Assembly: GCF_013359935.1 (NCBI RefSeq)
Contig: NZ_JABMCB010000190.1
Span: 62,001 to 126,000 of the forward strand
Reading direction: 5' to 3'
Length of the DNA: 64,000 nucleotides
Origin: Paenibacillus xylanilyticus
GTDB lineage: Bacteria; Bacillota; Bacilli; Paenibacillales; Paenibacillaceae
Below are positions 18,148 to 27,506 of this stretch, in pieces. Within the stretch, counting starts at the first letter, position 1; every line of letters begins with the position of its first letter. The notes beneath the pieces are model-generated. The model was not told the origin of the DNA and did no database searches. It worked only from the letters and a program-made list of their open reading frames with translations. The position numbers were made by a program, and so were the translations under genes.

Positions 18148-19629
18148 TCAGCGTACGAGCTCGGATGCAAGCTGCTCGCCAACCAGTTGCCCGGATAGCG
18201 TCACAATGGGTGTCCCGCCTCCCGGATGTGTCGTTCCACCCACATACCACAGCCCCTTTACATCCTTGCTTTTGTTGCCCGGACGTGAGAAGGTCTGCTT
18301 CACCGAGTTGGATGATATGCCGTAGATTGACCCTTGATGAGCCAATGTATCGCGCTCGATATGTTGAGGCGTGTACCGAATCAGCACATCGGACTGTTTA
18401 AGCCCCTGGATTCCCCGCTGTGCCAGCTTATCCAGAACAATCTCACCGTAGCTTTCCGTTTGCTCATCCCAGTTCCAAGCATCGGACAAATATGGGGCGT
18501 TCACCAATATGAACAGATTACTTGCCCCAGCTGGAGCCATGCCCGCTTCGGAATAGCCGGAATAACAAATGTAGATTGTCGGATCAAGCGGCATCCTGCG
18601 TTCACGAAAGATATGGTTAAACTCCGGCTCATACTGTTCAGGGAAAAAGACAGTATGATGAAGCAGGGAATCATACTGCCGACGCACTCCAGCCAAAGTT
18701 ACAAATCCGGATATGGATGGCTCATACTTGCGGATTCGACTATCACTCATCTGTTCCCGATGCTCCGGTGCCAGCAGTAGACGATTCACACTGAGCACAT
18801 CGCCGTTGGCAACAACCTGATCGGCTTCCCGGAAGCCCCGATCTGTGTCCACACCTGTGACTTTGCCATTTCGAACGACAATTTGCCGGACCTCCGTGCC
18901 CGTAACAATCTCTACGCCTTTTTCCCGGGCAAGCTTTGTCATGGCAGCAATCAGCTGATAGGTCCCGCCTTTCACACCATAAACACCCTCACCCGCCTCT
19001 ACATGGCCCATCATGGCGAAGATGGATGGTGCCTGATAAGGTGAAGAGCCGACATAGGTCGCATAACGGCCAAACATTGCCAGGGTATGCGGATGACTGA
19101 AATAGGATCGCAGAAGCTGATTCAGTTTCACGGTCGGCCGCACCCGCAGCAAACTGCGCAGCATTTGAAGATTATATTTGTCTTTTGCGGTCAGCAGCAG
19201 TTTGCCAAGAAAATGGCGGCTCGCTTCTGCATAGAGGGCTGCTGACTCATCCATAAATGCATCGTAACGGAGTGCGTCCTCCGGGCTGTAGGCTGCGATC
19301 TGTTCCTCCATCCACTCCCGCTTTCCGGACAGATCCACCACAGTACCATCAGCAAACACATTGCGTGTGCGGGGCTCCAGCTCATACAGCTGGACGTAAT
19401 CTTCCATTTCCACTCCCGCATGCTCAAAGACAGAGCGGAAGGCGGATGGCATCGTAATGGTACTGGGACCGCGGTCAAAATGATATCCGTCCAGTATCAC
19501 CTGCTGCAGCTTGCCTCCTGCGTGTGCCTGCCGCTCCAGCATGGTTACCCGTACGCCTTGTGAAGCAAGGCGTATGGCACAGGACAAGCCTCCAAACCCA
19601 GCGCCGACAATGACAACTTTTCTGCTCAA
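18148..19629 (-). CDS. CrtN/CrtP-type carotenoid FAD oxidoreductase
   Basis: A 493-residue member of the phytoene desaturase superfamily. The FAD Rossmann motif VVIVGAGFGGLSCAIRLAS is at the N-terminus, and the FAD-closing motif YVGGTTHPGGGTPIVTLSG at the C-terminus. Overall it looks most like the CrtP/CrtNb branch, which oxidises the terminal methyl groups of C30 carotenoids, rather than a desaturase. That subfamily call is from recalled similarity. It is the last gene of the coupled block, overlapping the stop of the preceding glycosyltransferase start region by 4 bases. Membrane-associated action on a lipid substrate is expected. Confidence 0.82.
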   Translation of the reverse strand: MSRKVVIVGAGFGGLSCAIRLASQGVRVTMLERQAHAGGKLQQVILDGYHFDRGPSTITMPSAFRSVFEHAGVEMEDYVQLYELEPRTRNVFADGTVVDLSGKREWMEEQIAAYSPEDALRYDAFMDESAALYAEASRHFLGKLLLTAKDKYNLQMLRSLLRVRPTVKLNQLLRSYFSHPHTLAMFGRYATYVGSSPYQAPSIFAMMGHVEAGEGVYGVKGGTYQLIAAMTKLAREKGVEIVTGTEVRQIVVRNGKVTGVDTDRGFREADQVVANGDVLSVNRLLLAPEHREQMSDSRIRKYEPSISGFVTLAGVRRQYDSLLHHTVFFPEQYEPEFNHIFRERRMPLDPTIYICYSGYSEAGMAPAGASNLFILVNAPYLSDAWNWDEQTESYGEIVLDKLAQRGIQGLKQSDVLIRYTPQHIERDTLAHQGSIYGISSNSVKQTFSRPGNKSKDVKGLWYVGGTTHPGGGTPIVTLSGQLVGEQLASELVR

Positions 19630-20774
19630 CTATACCGCCTGCCTTTCCATACATACCCTTTACCAGAGCGGCCTGCACGCCAGGAAGCCATTCCAATACC
19701 AATGACACAGGCCATGCTGATGGGTTGCAACCATGCAAGCCACCACGGCTGCCCGCCCGCTTGATCTGCCACCCTTTTCACCCCCATGCCCAACAGCGTG
19801 CCGATGATTCCATATATCATGGATGTAGAACTACCTGAATATAATCCGAAAACGAGTCCTATTGGAGGTACAAGGTACATGACTGTATACATCAACAGGG
19901 TGCCCAGCAGGAGCACATCCCTGCGTCCTGTGCCCTCGTACATGTTTTTCTTATAACCGTTCCATACCTCTAAACCGTTCTGATACATTCGTGTGCTGAC
20001 CAGTTCATGCACATCAACCAGCATGACCGGATGACCTGCGCGCTTGATCGCTTTCGCCAGACTCATGTCATCCACCAGATCTCCCTGAATGGCTGCATGA
20101 CCACCTGAAGCCTCGTAACTCGAACGATGAATCAGCAGGAATGCTCCCGTTGCGGCGACAAATAACGGACTGGAAGACCTGCGCACCATGAAAATTGGAA
20201 GATGACTGATGATCGTAAATACCATCATGGGAACGACCAGCTTCTCCATCCACGTCTTCGCCACCTGATAGGGGAACCCTGTCACAAGACCTCTTCCCTG
20301 ATCACATCCGGCAGCGACAGTTTGCCGAATCGCCTCTGGTTCCAGTCGCACATCCGCATCAACGAACATAAACCAATCGCCTTTGGCCTCCTGGACCAGT
20401 TGGTGACACGCGTATGACTTGCCCATCCACCCTGCCGGGGGTTCGGCTCCACCCAGCAGTCGCACACGTGCATCCCGATTCGCAATTGCCTGAATGATGG
20501 ATGCCGTCTCATCTTCCGAGCGATCATCCAACACCAGCACTTCCATCCGGAAGCCGGATGTATCACTTGCAAGCACACTCTCCAGACATCCCTCAATATG
20601 TAGTTTCTCATTACGAGCCGGAATCAAGACAGAGACGAGTGTATCCGGGTGCAGCAACCGGTCAGCAGGGAACGAGCGGATTTTGGGCAGACAGGTCACA
20701 TTCCATAGCGCAAAAATCAACTGCACACCTAGCACAGACGTCAAAATGATCCATAATATCTCAGATACACTCAT
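19626..20774 (-). CDS. family 2 glycosyltransferase, CrtQ-like
   Basis: Predicted to attach a sugar to the oxidised or hydroxylated carotenoid. The 382 residues begin with a membrane segment (ILWIILTSVLGVQLIFALW), followed by the GT2 domain: TLVSVLIPARNEKLHIEGCL, VLDDRSEDET, the metal-binding FVDADVRLEP, and QGDLVDDMSLAKAIKRAG as the catalytic-base region. Two or three C-terminal membrane segments follow. This layout is shared with the staphyloxanthin glycosyltransferase CrtQ. It is coupled by overlap to its downstream neighbour and starts 2 bases past the acyltransferase stop. Confidence 0.85.
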   Translation of the reverse strand: MSVSEILWIILTSVLGVQLIFALWNVTCLPKIRSFPADRLLHPDTLVSVLIPARNEKLHIEGCLESVLASDTSGFRMEVLVLDDRSEDETASIIQAIANRDARVRLLGGAEPPAGWMGKSYACHQLVQEAKGDWFMFVDADVRLEPEAIRQTVAAGCDQGRGLVTGFPYQVAKTWMEKLVVPMMVFTIISHLPIFMVRRSSSPLFVAATGAFLLIHRSSYEASGGHAAIQGDLVDDMSLAKAIKRAGHPVMLVDVHELVSTRMYQNGLEVWNGYKKNMYEGTGRRDVLLLGTLLMYTVMYLVPPIGLVFGLYSGSSTSMIYGIIGTLLGMGVKRVADQAGGQPWWLAWLQPISMACVIGIGMASWRAGRSGKGYVWKGRRYS

Positions 20775-20776
20775 CG

Positions 20777-21538
20777 TTAACGGATTCCCCGCTTTCGTGC
20801 CGCATCGTATTTTTCACTCGTAGATCGTCCGTGACGAATCAGGGAGATTGCTCCCGGTAAACTTCCTTGTCCAATGCGCACCAACTCAGACTTGTGATGG
20901 TCTAACTGCTGCTCCAGCACAAGACCAAGTCTGACCGCAATCTCTTCACTCTTCCACACACTCCAGTCTTCCATTATAGGCGCACCGGCCACCATCGATA
21001 TCTCCGGCAAATCATGCTGAACCATGCCATGACACAGAGTTACAGGTACAGCCAGCGTCTGGGGAGAACGACGAAGCAGTAATCCGATGCCAGGGCGAAA
21101 CCGAATGGGCCTTGCATCCTGATGCAGGATTTCGCCCTGGGGAAAGATCCACACTCTTTTCCCCGACTGAAGCAGCCCCGTTGTATATTGCATGGTCTTC
21201 CGGATTGCAGAAACACTCTCCTTGTTGATGGAGTAAGCGCCCAATTTGCGAAAGAAGGCATATTGCTGCAGCTGCTGCTCTTCCATCATGACATAATGAT
21301 CCCCTGCGGAAGTCCGGAGCGCTGCGTGATAGAGTAACAGGCCATCCCACCAGGAACTGTGGTTCATGAAATAGAGGACGGATTGATTCGGTGCTATGGA
21401 CAAGCCGATTTTGCCGCCAAGCTGTGGGTCCAGTTTTCCCGAAAGCGTGAATGAACGAAAGCGCCGACGCAGCAAATAATACTGATTGTATAAGTAGAAC
21501 ATTCGGTTAAACCGTTTTGATTTTACGGCGGGAATCAC
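20777..21538 (-). CDS. PlsC-like acyltransferase of the carotenoid cluster
   Basis: A 254-residue glycerolphosphate-type acyltransferase. The catalytic HX4D motif is NHSSWWDGLLLY, and the substrate motif FPQGEI lies about 80 residues later. In this setting it most likely esterifies the sugar of the glycosylated carotenoid with a fatty acid, rather than making phosphatidic acid. This is inference from context. The start is the GTG at 21538, with AAGGGAG 8 bases upstream. It overlaps the 3' end of the cruF-like gene by 32 bases. Confidence 0.82.
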   Translation of the reverse strand: MIPAVKSKRFNRMFYLYNQYYLLRRRFRSFTLSGKLDPQLGGKIGLSIAPNQSVLYFMNHSSWWDGLLLYHAALRTSAGDHYVMMEEQQLQQYAFFRKLGAYSINKESVSAIRKTMQYTTGLLQSGKRVWIFPQGEILHQDARPIRFRPGIGLLLRRSPQTLAVPVTLCHGMVQHDLPEISMVAGAPIMEDWSVWKSEEIAVRLGLVLEQQLDHHKSELVRIGQGSLPGAISLIRHGRSTSEKYDAARKRGIR

Positions 21539-22274
21539 TCAGCCAGCTCCCTTCTGCAAGCAGCGCGCCCACAAGCGCAATGATGAAACTGCCTGTGATG
21601 TCTTCTTTCAATGCAAGCAGACCGAATAACAGGATGAACAGCTGGTACACCCACTTGGCTCGCAGCAAAGAATGGCCGTCAGCAGGCATGGCTGGAAGAA
21701 AGAGCGACAGAAACGCACCCATAATGAACCAACTGATGTAATTGGTCCAGGGAACACCATAGAATCCGCCAGGTGCTTCCCATTGCCAGAAACCTCTCGC
21801 ATGCGCAACCGGATCAAGCACCAGATCAAGCACAATAGCCCAGAATCCGGTCTTGACCGCCCGAACCAGCTTCCCGGGCCAGCCAGAACCGCCGCCGCTT
21901 AGCAGAGCGGAGTTTCCGACTACTGCAATCCAGGCGAAGCCCAGGGTGACCGGAACACTGAACAGATGGATGCCGAAAAAATCTGAGTAGCCATACTCCC
22001 CAAAGGGCCATTTCGTATGGACACCAACCCACTCTACACCCATGCCGCCCAGCCACAGGATGGCCGAAGCGGCCCAGAGTCCTGGTTCCTTCCATATGAC
22101 TGACTGGTCGGACAGTCCTGTTCTTTTCCGCCCCTGATAGATCAGATCCAGCACACAGAGTGCATAGAAAACAAGAAACAGACCGTTGGAAAAAGATAAT
22201 ATGTCAGGGACTCCGATGGTGAGCATCAGTGTTGCCCCAATGACGTACCATACCCAATACAAAACCTGTATCAT
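21507..22274 (-). CDS. cruF: CruF-like carotenoid 1,2-hydratase (DUF422)
   Basis: A 255-residue membrane protein with about seven helices. The family signature is DLVLDPVAHARGFWQWEAPGG, with EWVGVHTKWPFGEYGYSDFFG nearer the middle. DUF422/CruF proteins add water across the terminal double bond of a psi-end group, giving the tertiary hydroxyl to which a sugar can be attached. Its presence beside a glycosyltransferase and acyltransferase therefore makes chemical sense. The ATG at 22274 overlaps the crtM stop by one base. The symbol is by family; the exact substrate is unproven. Confidence 0.8.
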   Translation of the reverse strand: MIQVLYWVWYVIGATLMLTIGVPDILSFSNGLFLVFYALCVLDLIYQGRKRTGLSDQSVIWKEPGLWAASAILWLGGMGVEWVGVHTKWPFGEYGYSDFFGIHLFSVPVTLGFAWIAVVGNSALLSGGGSGWPGKLVRAVKTGFWAIVLDLVLDPVAHARGFWQWEAPGGFYGVPWTNYISWFIMGAFLSLFLPAMPADGHSLLRAKWVYQLFILLFGLLALKEDITGSFIIALVGALLAEGSWLSDSRRKIKTV

Positions 22275-23146
22275 CAGGAAACCGCCGTACGGGAAGCCTG
22301 ATAAGTCAATACCGGATACCGTTTCACAATCACACCGAGCATCTCCAGTTTCAACTCATCGGTCACAAAGGCCCGTTTGGTATATACGTCATAGTCGTTA
22401 CGTTCTACCGCTTGTAAGATGGTGGAGTAAAAGGCGGCCGCCAGTTCGATGGCAAATGCACTTTCCGCAGGGTAGGTCTCCAGCCGATCCATCCCAAGCC
22501 TGAACCACTCCAATGCTGATGTTTTTAATTCCTGAATGATTGCTACAAACCGTTCGTCCACAATGCCATCTGCCCAGTCCTGTTCGGAGTAGCCATGTTT
22601 CTCCATGATTTCGAGGGGGACATAACGACGTGCTCTTGCCCGGTCTTCACCCACATCACGAATAATGTTAACGATCTGCATTCCCTTGCCAAGTGCAATG
22701 CCGTTCACGGCCACTTCCGCGCCATTATCATCCCGCAGCACAGGCAGCAGCATTTCACCTACCGTTCCGGCAACGAGATAGCAGTAATGTTCAAGATCTT
22801 TCATCGTCCCGTAATGGGTTACCTCAAGATCGATCATTTGTCCATCCATCTGGCGGAAGAAAGGCCCCTTGTCCAGGTGAGGGAAATTAGAAAACAGCCA
22901 TCTCAATGCAGGCCAGATAAAGTGGCCTTCCGCCTTTTCAAGATGTTCAAAACGATCACGAATTTCGTGTATGGTATACATCGACTTTTCCGGCTCATCC
23001 ACGCTGTCATCAATGATGCGGCAGAACGCATAGATTACATATACTGCTTCACGACGCGGACTGGGCAAACCTCTGAAGGCCTGATAAAAAGAAGAAGAAC
23101 CTTTTTGCATCAACTCTTCGCACCTGTTCAAAATCGTTTCATTCAT
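22274..23146 (-). CDS. crtM: phytoene/squalene synthase family, CrtM-like
   Basis: Condenses two prenyl diphosphates head to head, the first committed step of carotenoid synthesis. The 290 residues carry both aspartate-rich motifs, CRIIDDSVDEPEK and NIIRDVGEDRARARRY. The short length and CrtN-type neighbours favour a dehydrosqualene synthase (two farnesyl-PP, C30). A C40 phytoene synthase cannot be excluded by eye. It overlaps the preceding desaturase stop by 4 bases and its own stop overlaps the cruF start by one base. Confidence 0.87.
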   Translation of the reverse strand: MNETILNRCEELMQKGSSSFYQAFRGLPSPRREAVYVIYAFCRIIDDSVDEPEKSMYTIHEIRDRFEHLEKAEGHFIWPALRWLFSNFPHLDKGPFFRQMDGQMIDLEVTHYGTMKDLEHYCYLVAGTVGEMLLPVLRDDNGAEVAVNGIALGKGMQIVNIIRDVGEDRARARRYVPLEIMEKHGYSEQDWADGIVDERFVAIIQELKTSALEWFRLGMDRLETYPAESAFAIELAAAFYSTILQAVERNDYDVYTKRAFVTDELKLEMLGVIVKRYPVLTYQASRTAVS

Positions 23147-24606
23147 GTTCCCATCTCCTTCATGAGTAGATTGACGGCCATACGCGCACTTTGCATCACG
23201 ATCGGGACTCCGCCTCCGGGATGGACCGACGCCCCTGCTGCGTACAATCCGCGTATTGCCGGGAATGGTTTCGGCTGTGGCCGATATACACCCGATTGAA
23301 ACAGGATAGGCGCAATACCGAAACTGCCCCCGCCGTATAGTCCGTCACGCTCGGCATCTGCTGGCGTACGTACCTTCTTCCATCTAATCGCTGCACGAAG
23401 CCCCGGGAACCCGCGCTGCTCTGCTTCTTCCAGGACCCGATCGGCCAGTGCATCACTTTCCGTTGACCAGTCCACCCCTTCAGCATCTGGTACCGGAATA
23501 AGAAAATATAATACACTGTGGCCTGCCGGAGCAGCAGATTCGTCCACAGCAACGGGGTTAAATACATAAAACGAAGACTTTGCCGGAATACGGCGCTGGT
23601 TGAACACTTCCCGCAAGCTTGCATCAAGACTCGGTGGCAGGAAAAATTGATGCGTTGCTGCATCCTCCCAGGTCTTGTCGACACCAACATAAATTAATAC
23701 ACAGCCGGAAGAGGGCCGATACGGCTTTTTTTTGACCGCTGCTTCAGGCATGTTGCCAAGCAAGCCCTTTAAATGAGGGAAATCCCCATTATAGATGACT
23801 GCATTCACCTCTTCAGCGCCTGCTGCCGTTTCTACACCCTGGCAGACGCCATCTTGAATACGAAGCCCGGTCACTTCTGTGTTCAGCACGACACGCCCCC
23901 CGCGCGCAATCAGTTCTGATTCCAGAATCGAGGGTAATGCAGCATACCCACCCTTCACCATCCAGATTCCATATTCATGTTCCGCATAGGGAAGAAGAGA
24001 GTAAATTCCAGGGGTACCAAACGGCGATCCTCCGATATACAGACTCTGAAGCGAATAAGCATCAAGCAGTTCTTCATGATGAAAGTAATCCCCTACAGCT
24101 TTACGTACACTTTTGTGTGCACGCAGCCTGCCCATCAGGGACAGAAGAGACGGTGTGAAAAAATCCCTTTTCCGCGGAAATGCTCTTTCCAGAAAAGCAG
24201 ATCGTCCTGCCGGGAACAGCGTATCCATGTCCTTCATAAATTTCGTAAATCCCCGGCTCTCTCCAGGGAATAACCGCTCAATCTCCTCAGCCTGCTGCCT
24301 TCGGTCTGTCATCTTGGTCATGACGCGTCCGCTGCTATAGTGAACCCTGTATAACGGATCACAGCGCAGCAATTCCACCTTGGAGCGATCCACACCGGCC
24401 TCCTCCAGAATGCCATGCAGCATGTCAGGCAGAAGCACAATCGTTGGGCCCTGGTCAATGCGATACTCCCCATTTTGTTCATACCCAATGCGTCCGCCAA
24501 CTCGTGTACCTCGTTCGTATACCGTTACGTCCCAGCCTTGCCGATTCAGCAAAAGTGCCGAGGTCAGCCCGCCAATGCCTGCCCCCACAATGGCTGCCCG
24601 CTTCAT
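23143..24606 (-). CDS. CrtI/CrtN-family desaturase or oxidase
   Basis: A 487-residue FAD protein. N-terminal dinucleotide motif AAIVGAGIGGLTSALLLNRQ, a DQGPTIVLLPDMLHGILEEAG stretch, and the C-terminal YAAGASVHPGGGVPIVMQSA. It differs clearly from both other desaturase-like proteins in the operon, so it is a third enzyme and not a recent duplicate. In pigmented Bacillus species a third such enzyme (CrtNc) performs late oxidation; which step it takes here is unknown. Four-base overlaps at both ends show tight translational coupling. Confidence 0.82.
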   Translation of the reverse strand: MKRAAIVGAGIGGLTSALLLNRQGWDVTVYERGTRVGGRIGYEQNGEYRIDQGPTIVLLPDMLHGILEEAGVDRSKVELLRCDPLYRVHYSSGRVMTKMTDRRQQAEEIERLFPGESRGFTKFMKDMDTLFPAGRSAFLERAFPRKRDFFTPSLLSLMGRLRAHKSVRKAVGDYFHHEELLDAYSLQSLYIGGSPFGTPGIYSLLPYAEHEYGIWMVKGGYAALPSILESELIARGGRVVLNTEVTGLRIQDGVCQGVETAAGAEEVNAVIYNGDFPHLKGLLGNMPEAAVKKKPYRPSSGCVLIYVGVDKTWEDAATHQFFLPPSLDASLREVFNQRRIPAKSSFYVFNPVAVDESAAPAGHSVLYFLIPVPDAEGVDWSTESDALADRVLEEAEQRGFPGLRAAIRWKKVRTPADAERDGLYGGGSFGIAPILFQSGVYRPQPKPFPAIRGLYAAGASVHPGGGVPIVMQSARMAVNLLMKEMGT

Positions 24607-26153
24607 GAACGGCCTCCGGCCTTAGCGGTCTTCACATATGAGGATCGATTTGAACGGATTCTGGCATCCTCTTCCTGAATCAGCCTGACACTGATTCGAG
24701 CGGACTCGAATATGGTAGGCAGGCCGCTGCCCGGATGGGTTCCGCCACCAACCAGCCATACCCTTTTCAATTCTTCAAACTGGTTATGCGGGCGAAGATA
24801 CATCATCTGACCCAGATTATGAGCCATGTTAAACGTTGCCCCGCGGTACACATCCAGTTCATTTTCCCAATCCAGCGGGGTAAACATCATGGATTCTTCT
24901 ATACGGCTCCGAATGTCTGCCAGCTCGGGGATCGCCTCAAGCCGCTGCATCATTGCTTCACGTACATTCTCTCGTTCCCCTTCCCAGTCGATGTCCCCCG
25001 TAAGGTTCGGAGAAGGCATGAGCACGTATAATGCAGATTTTCCTGCAGGGGCAAGCGTCGAGTCGAGCTTGGAAGGGTTATGAATATATAGAGACGGGTC
25101 AGCGGACAGCACTTTATGCTTCGTGATCTCATCGACGTTCAAACGGTAATCTTCGGGAAAATAAATCGAGTGATGCGGGAGATTAATCTCGCCGTCTACC
25201 CCAAGATAGAGCATCGCAGTAGAACAGGAGTATTTCTTGCGTTTCATTTTCTCTGGTGTATATTTCTTGAGCACACCCGGTTCAAACAGATGGTTCACCG
25301 CATGTGCAAAGTCTGCGTTGACGACCACATGATCCGCTTCAATGCGTTCACCGTTCTCCAGCAACAACCCTTCAGCTCGGCCATTACGAACGATAACCTG
25401 TTTAACCGGGCTTGATGTATGTATTCGTCCTCCATACTCTTTTACAATGTCAGCCATGGCTTGAAATACACGATTCACGCCGCCAATCGGATGAAACAGT
25501 CCATAGTGGTGCTCAATGAATGACAGGATCGTGAATGTCCCCGGACAATCCCAGGCAGACATACCCAGATATTTGGACTGAAAAGTAAAGGCCCAGCGCA
25601 ATCGCTCGTCCGTAAAATAACGGGACAGGATGCCGTAAACCGTATTGTTCACATCCAGCTTCGGAAGAGCCGTTACAGCGTCCTTGCGCAGATAGTCTGT
25701 CAACTTGCCAAAGGGCCTGCGCAGCAAAGGCATAACTTTGCCGAACTTGATCTCCTCTTCCTGCATAAACCTCAGATAATTGTCCTCATTACCGGGAAAC
25801 AACTCCTTGATCTGGGCAGCGGTATCCTCACGGTTGCGGGAAGGCGTGAATACCTTATCGCCAAAGTTCAGGGCATATAAGGGAGTCAGCTCCTTCAGGT
25901 CCACATAATCGGATAGTTTACGTCCCACAACGTCAAACATCTCTTCAAGCAGCTCTGGCATCATAAGAAAAGTCGCACCCCGGTCGAAGCGATACTCCCC
26001 GAGCTCCAGTCTGGCGGAGCGTCCACCGATCACTGGCTGTTTCTCATAAACGTCGACTTCATATCCCTGACCGGACAATAACATGGCTGCTGCAAGTCCG
26101 CCCGGACCAGCACCAATAACAGCTGCACGTTTACGTTGCTGATTAGATATCAT
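24603..26153 (-). CDS. crtN: CrtN-like dehydrosqualene/phytoene desaturase
   Basis: The first gene of the pigment operon, 516 residues. FAD motif AAVIGAGPGGLAAAMLLSGQ at residues 10-29, then RFDRGATFLMMPELLEEMF, HHYGLFHPIGGVNRVFQAM, and the C-terminal VGGGTHPGSGLPTIFESAR. These fit the main desaturating enzyme that builds the conjugated chain. AGAAAGGTGAG precedes the ATG at 26153. It is transcribed from the promoter at 26262-26290, which lies under the predicted CarH operator. The basic, low-complexity tail after residue 490 is probably disordered. Confidence 0.87.
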   Translation of the reverse strand: MISNQQRKRAAVIGAGPGGLAAAMLLSGQGYEVDVYEKQPVIGGRSARLELGEYRFDRGATFLMMPELLEEMFDVVGRKLSDYVDLKELTPLYALNFGDKVFTPSRNREDTAAQIKELFPGNEDNYLRFMQEEEIKFGKVMPLLRRPFGKLTDYLRKDAVTALPKLDVNNTVYGILSRYFTDERLRWAFTFQSKYLGMSAWDCPGTFTILSFIEHHYGLFHPIGGVNRVFQAMADIVKEYGGRIHTSSPVKQVIVRNGRAEGLLLENGERIEADHVVVNADFAHAVNHLFEPGVLKKYTPEKMKRKKYSCSTAMLYLGVDGEINLPHHSIYFPEDYRLNVDEITKHKVLSADPSLYIHNPSKLDSTLAPAGKSALYVLMPSPNLTGDIDWEGERENVREAMMQRLEAIPELADIRSRIEESMMFTPLDWENELDVYRGATFNMAHNLGQMMYLRPHNQFEELKRVWLVGGGTHPGSGLPTIFESARISVRLIQEEDARIRSNRSSYVKTAKAGGRS

Positions 26154-26250
26154 GCCAACTCACCTTTCTTATGGTCAAAAACATGCTTCCTACGTCCTTG
26201 ACCTATTATTAAACAGTTGATAATTCATCGAAGCGGATATGGTCCAAAAC

Positions 26251-26290
26251 GTTATACAAATATAATACAAATATTATACGAACTTGTAAA
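26251..26290 (-). promoter_or_regulatory. crt operon promoter overlapped by a three-box CarH-type operator
   Basis: On the minus strand TTTACA (26285-26290) and TATTAT (26262-26267) are exactly 17 bases apart. On the plus strand the boxes ATACAAAT, ATACAAAT and ATACGAAC place TAC at 26255, 26266 and 26277, an exact 11-base period. Three 11-bp direct repeats covering the -10 and spacer are the known architecture of CarH/LitR operators in Thermus. Repression in the dark and release by light are predicted. Confidence 0.75.
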
Positions 26291-26342
26291 CCGAATAATG
26301 ACTCGCTGGTCAAATTACTGTAAAACTAAACGTTTACAACAT

Positions 26343-26380
26343 AAAAAAACATCCTTTGCGCTTTTGCGTCAAAGGATGTC
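26343..26380 (-). terminator. intrinsic terminator after carH
   Basis: ACATCCTTTG pairs with CAAAGGATGT, with a further pairing GCG/CGC inside. On the minus strand it is followed by seven T. It lies about 90 bases past the carH stop and insulates carH from the crt promoter. Confidence 0.88.
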
Positions 26381-26471
26381 ACTTAATTTATAGCCTATAC
26401 ATTATCATGCAATAGAAGTTGCTCATGAACTCCCTCATGTGGTCTACACCTTGTCAAAAACTGGACACCGC

Positions 26472-27425
26472 TTAGTTCTGCGTACGCAAAGGATTCTCCG
26501 TCAAATACTCCCGCTCCAGCCATGCCTGCCAGTCTGATGAATTCTCCGGCATGATCCAATCCGGATAAGCTGCATTTTTATTGCGCTCATAACCCTTGCC
26601 TCCAAGGATAAAGCGCATATACGGAAACTCGGACAGAATGCGATCGATCAACCGATCACTCTTTTCGCTTAAGCTGGGATTCGTAATGGAGAGACAGACC
26701 AGTTTAATCTTTTGCTCCCGGATAATGGGGAATACCCCCTCCTCGGGAGTATTGGCACCGAGATATAATACCTCGGCTCCATTTTTGCGCATAAACAGCG
26801 AAAATAACAGCAACCCCACCTGATGATGCTCCCCTTCCGGACAGAGTGCCAGAACTTTGGGCAGATGCGGATAGATCGGGAACAGATGGAAAAACTGATA
26901 GAACCGCTGTGAGATCAGCTGGGTCATAAAGTGTTCCTGTGCCACCGTTGCTCTGCCCTGCTCCCATGCATCCCCCACACGAACGAGAATGGGGACAAGC
27001 ACATGATAAAACATGGAGTCATATCCATACATGGTGAAGCCAAAATCAATCAACCCGTTGGCGCGTTCACCCTGAAAATGGTAGAGCGAGTCATAAATCT
27101 GATCGGCCATGCGTGAGTATGCCTCTTCCATCGTGGGAACCGGGGTAGTTAGCGGAGCTGGCATGACCGATTCGGGCGGCTGGGGCGGCTTTGCTTTGTT
27201 CTCTTTTAACATGCGTACAGCTTCAGATATGTTGGTCTGATGCTGTTCAACCTGCTCCTTCAACCAGCGCAGGTCTTCAACATTCTCATCGGTGTACAGT
27301 CGATAACCCGATTCCGTCCGTTCAGGGGTTACCGCACTGTACCGATTCTCCCAAGCCCGGAGCGTTACCGTTGGAATGTCCAGCATGGCAGCGACTTGTT
27401 TGATGGAATACACTTTATTACCCAC
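26472..27425 (-). CDS. carH: CarH/LitR-type MerR regulator with coenzyme-B12 photoreceptor domain
   Basis: A 317-residue transcription factor. Residues 5-70 are a MerR winged helix (YSIKQVAAMLDIPTVTLRAWE). Residues about 100-180 form the four-helix cap with the AdoCbl signature W-x9-EH (Trp154, Glu164-His165 in AWEQGRATVAQEH). Residues 190-300 are the cobalamin Rossmann domain with E-x-H-x2-G (Glu199, axial ligand His201, Gly204), 41 residues to Ser246, and 26 more to Gly275-Gly276. These spacings match CarH exactly. In the dark CarH is a DNA-binding tetramer; light breaks the Co-C bond and releases it. It adjoins the crt operon and carries the same operator at its own promoter. The start is GTG at 27425, or GTG at 27413 with a better-spaced ribosome site. 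Confidence 0.88.
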   Translation of the reverse strand: MGNKVYSIKQVAAMLDIPTVTLRAWENRYSAVTPERTESGYRLYTDENVEDLRWLKEQVEQHQTNISEAVRMLKENKAKPPQPPESVMPAPLTTPVPTMEEAYSRMADQIYDSLYHFQGERANGLIDFGFTMYGYDSMFYHVLVPILVRVGDAWEQGRATVAQEHFMTQLISQRFYQFFHLFPIYPHLPKVLALCPEGEHHQVGLLLFSLFMRKNGAEVLYLGANTPEEGVFPIIREQKIKLVCLSITNPSLSEKSDRLIDRILSEFPYMRFILGGKGYERNKNAAYPDWIMPENSSDWQAWLEREYLTENPLRTQN

Positions 27426-27506
27426 TCTCTTTTCTGAAATATCCAGGCCATCAATAGGTTAACGAATACTTCCTCCGTCCTTGTCAGGTATATGGAAATC
27501 CCAACA

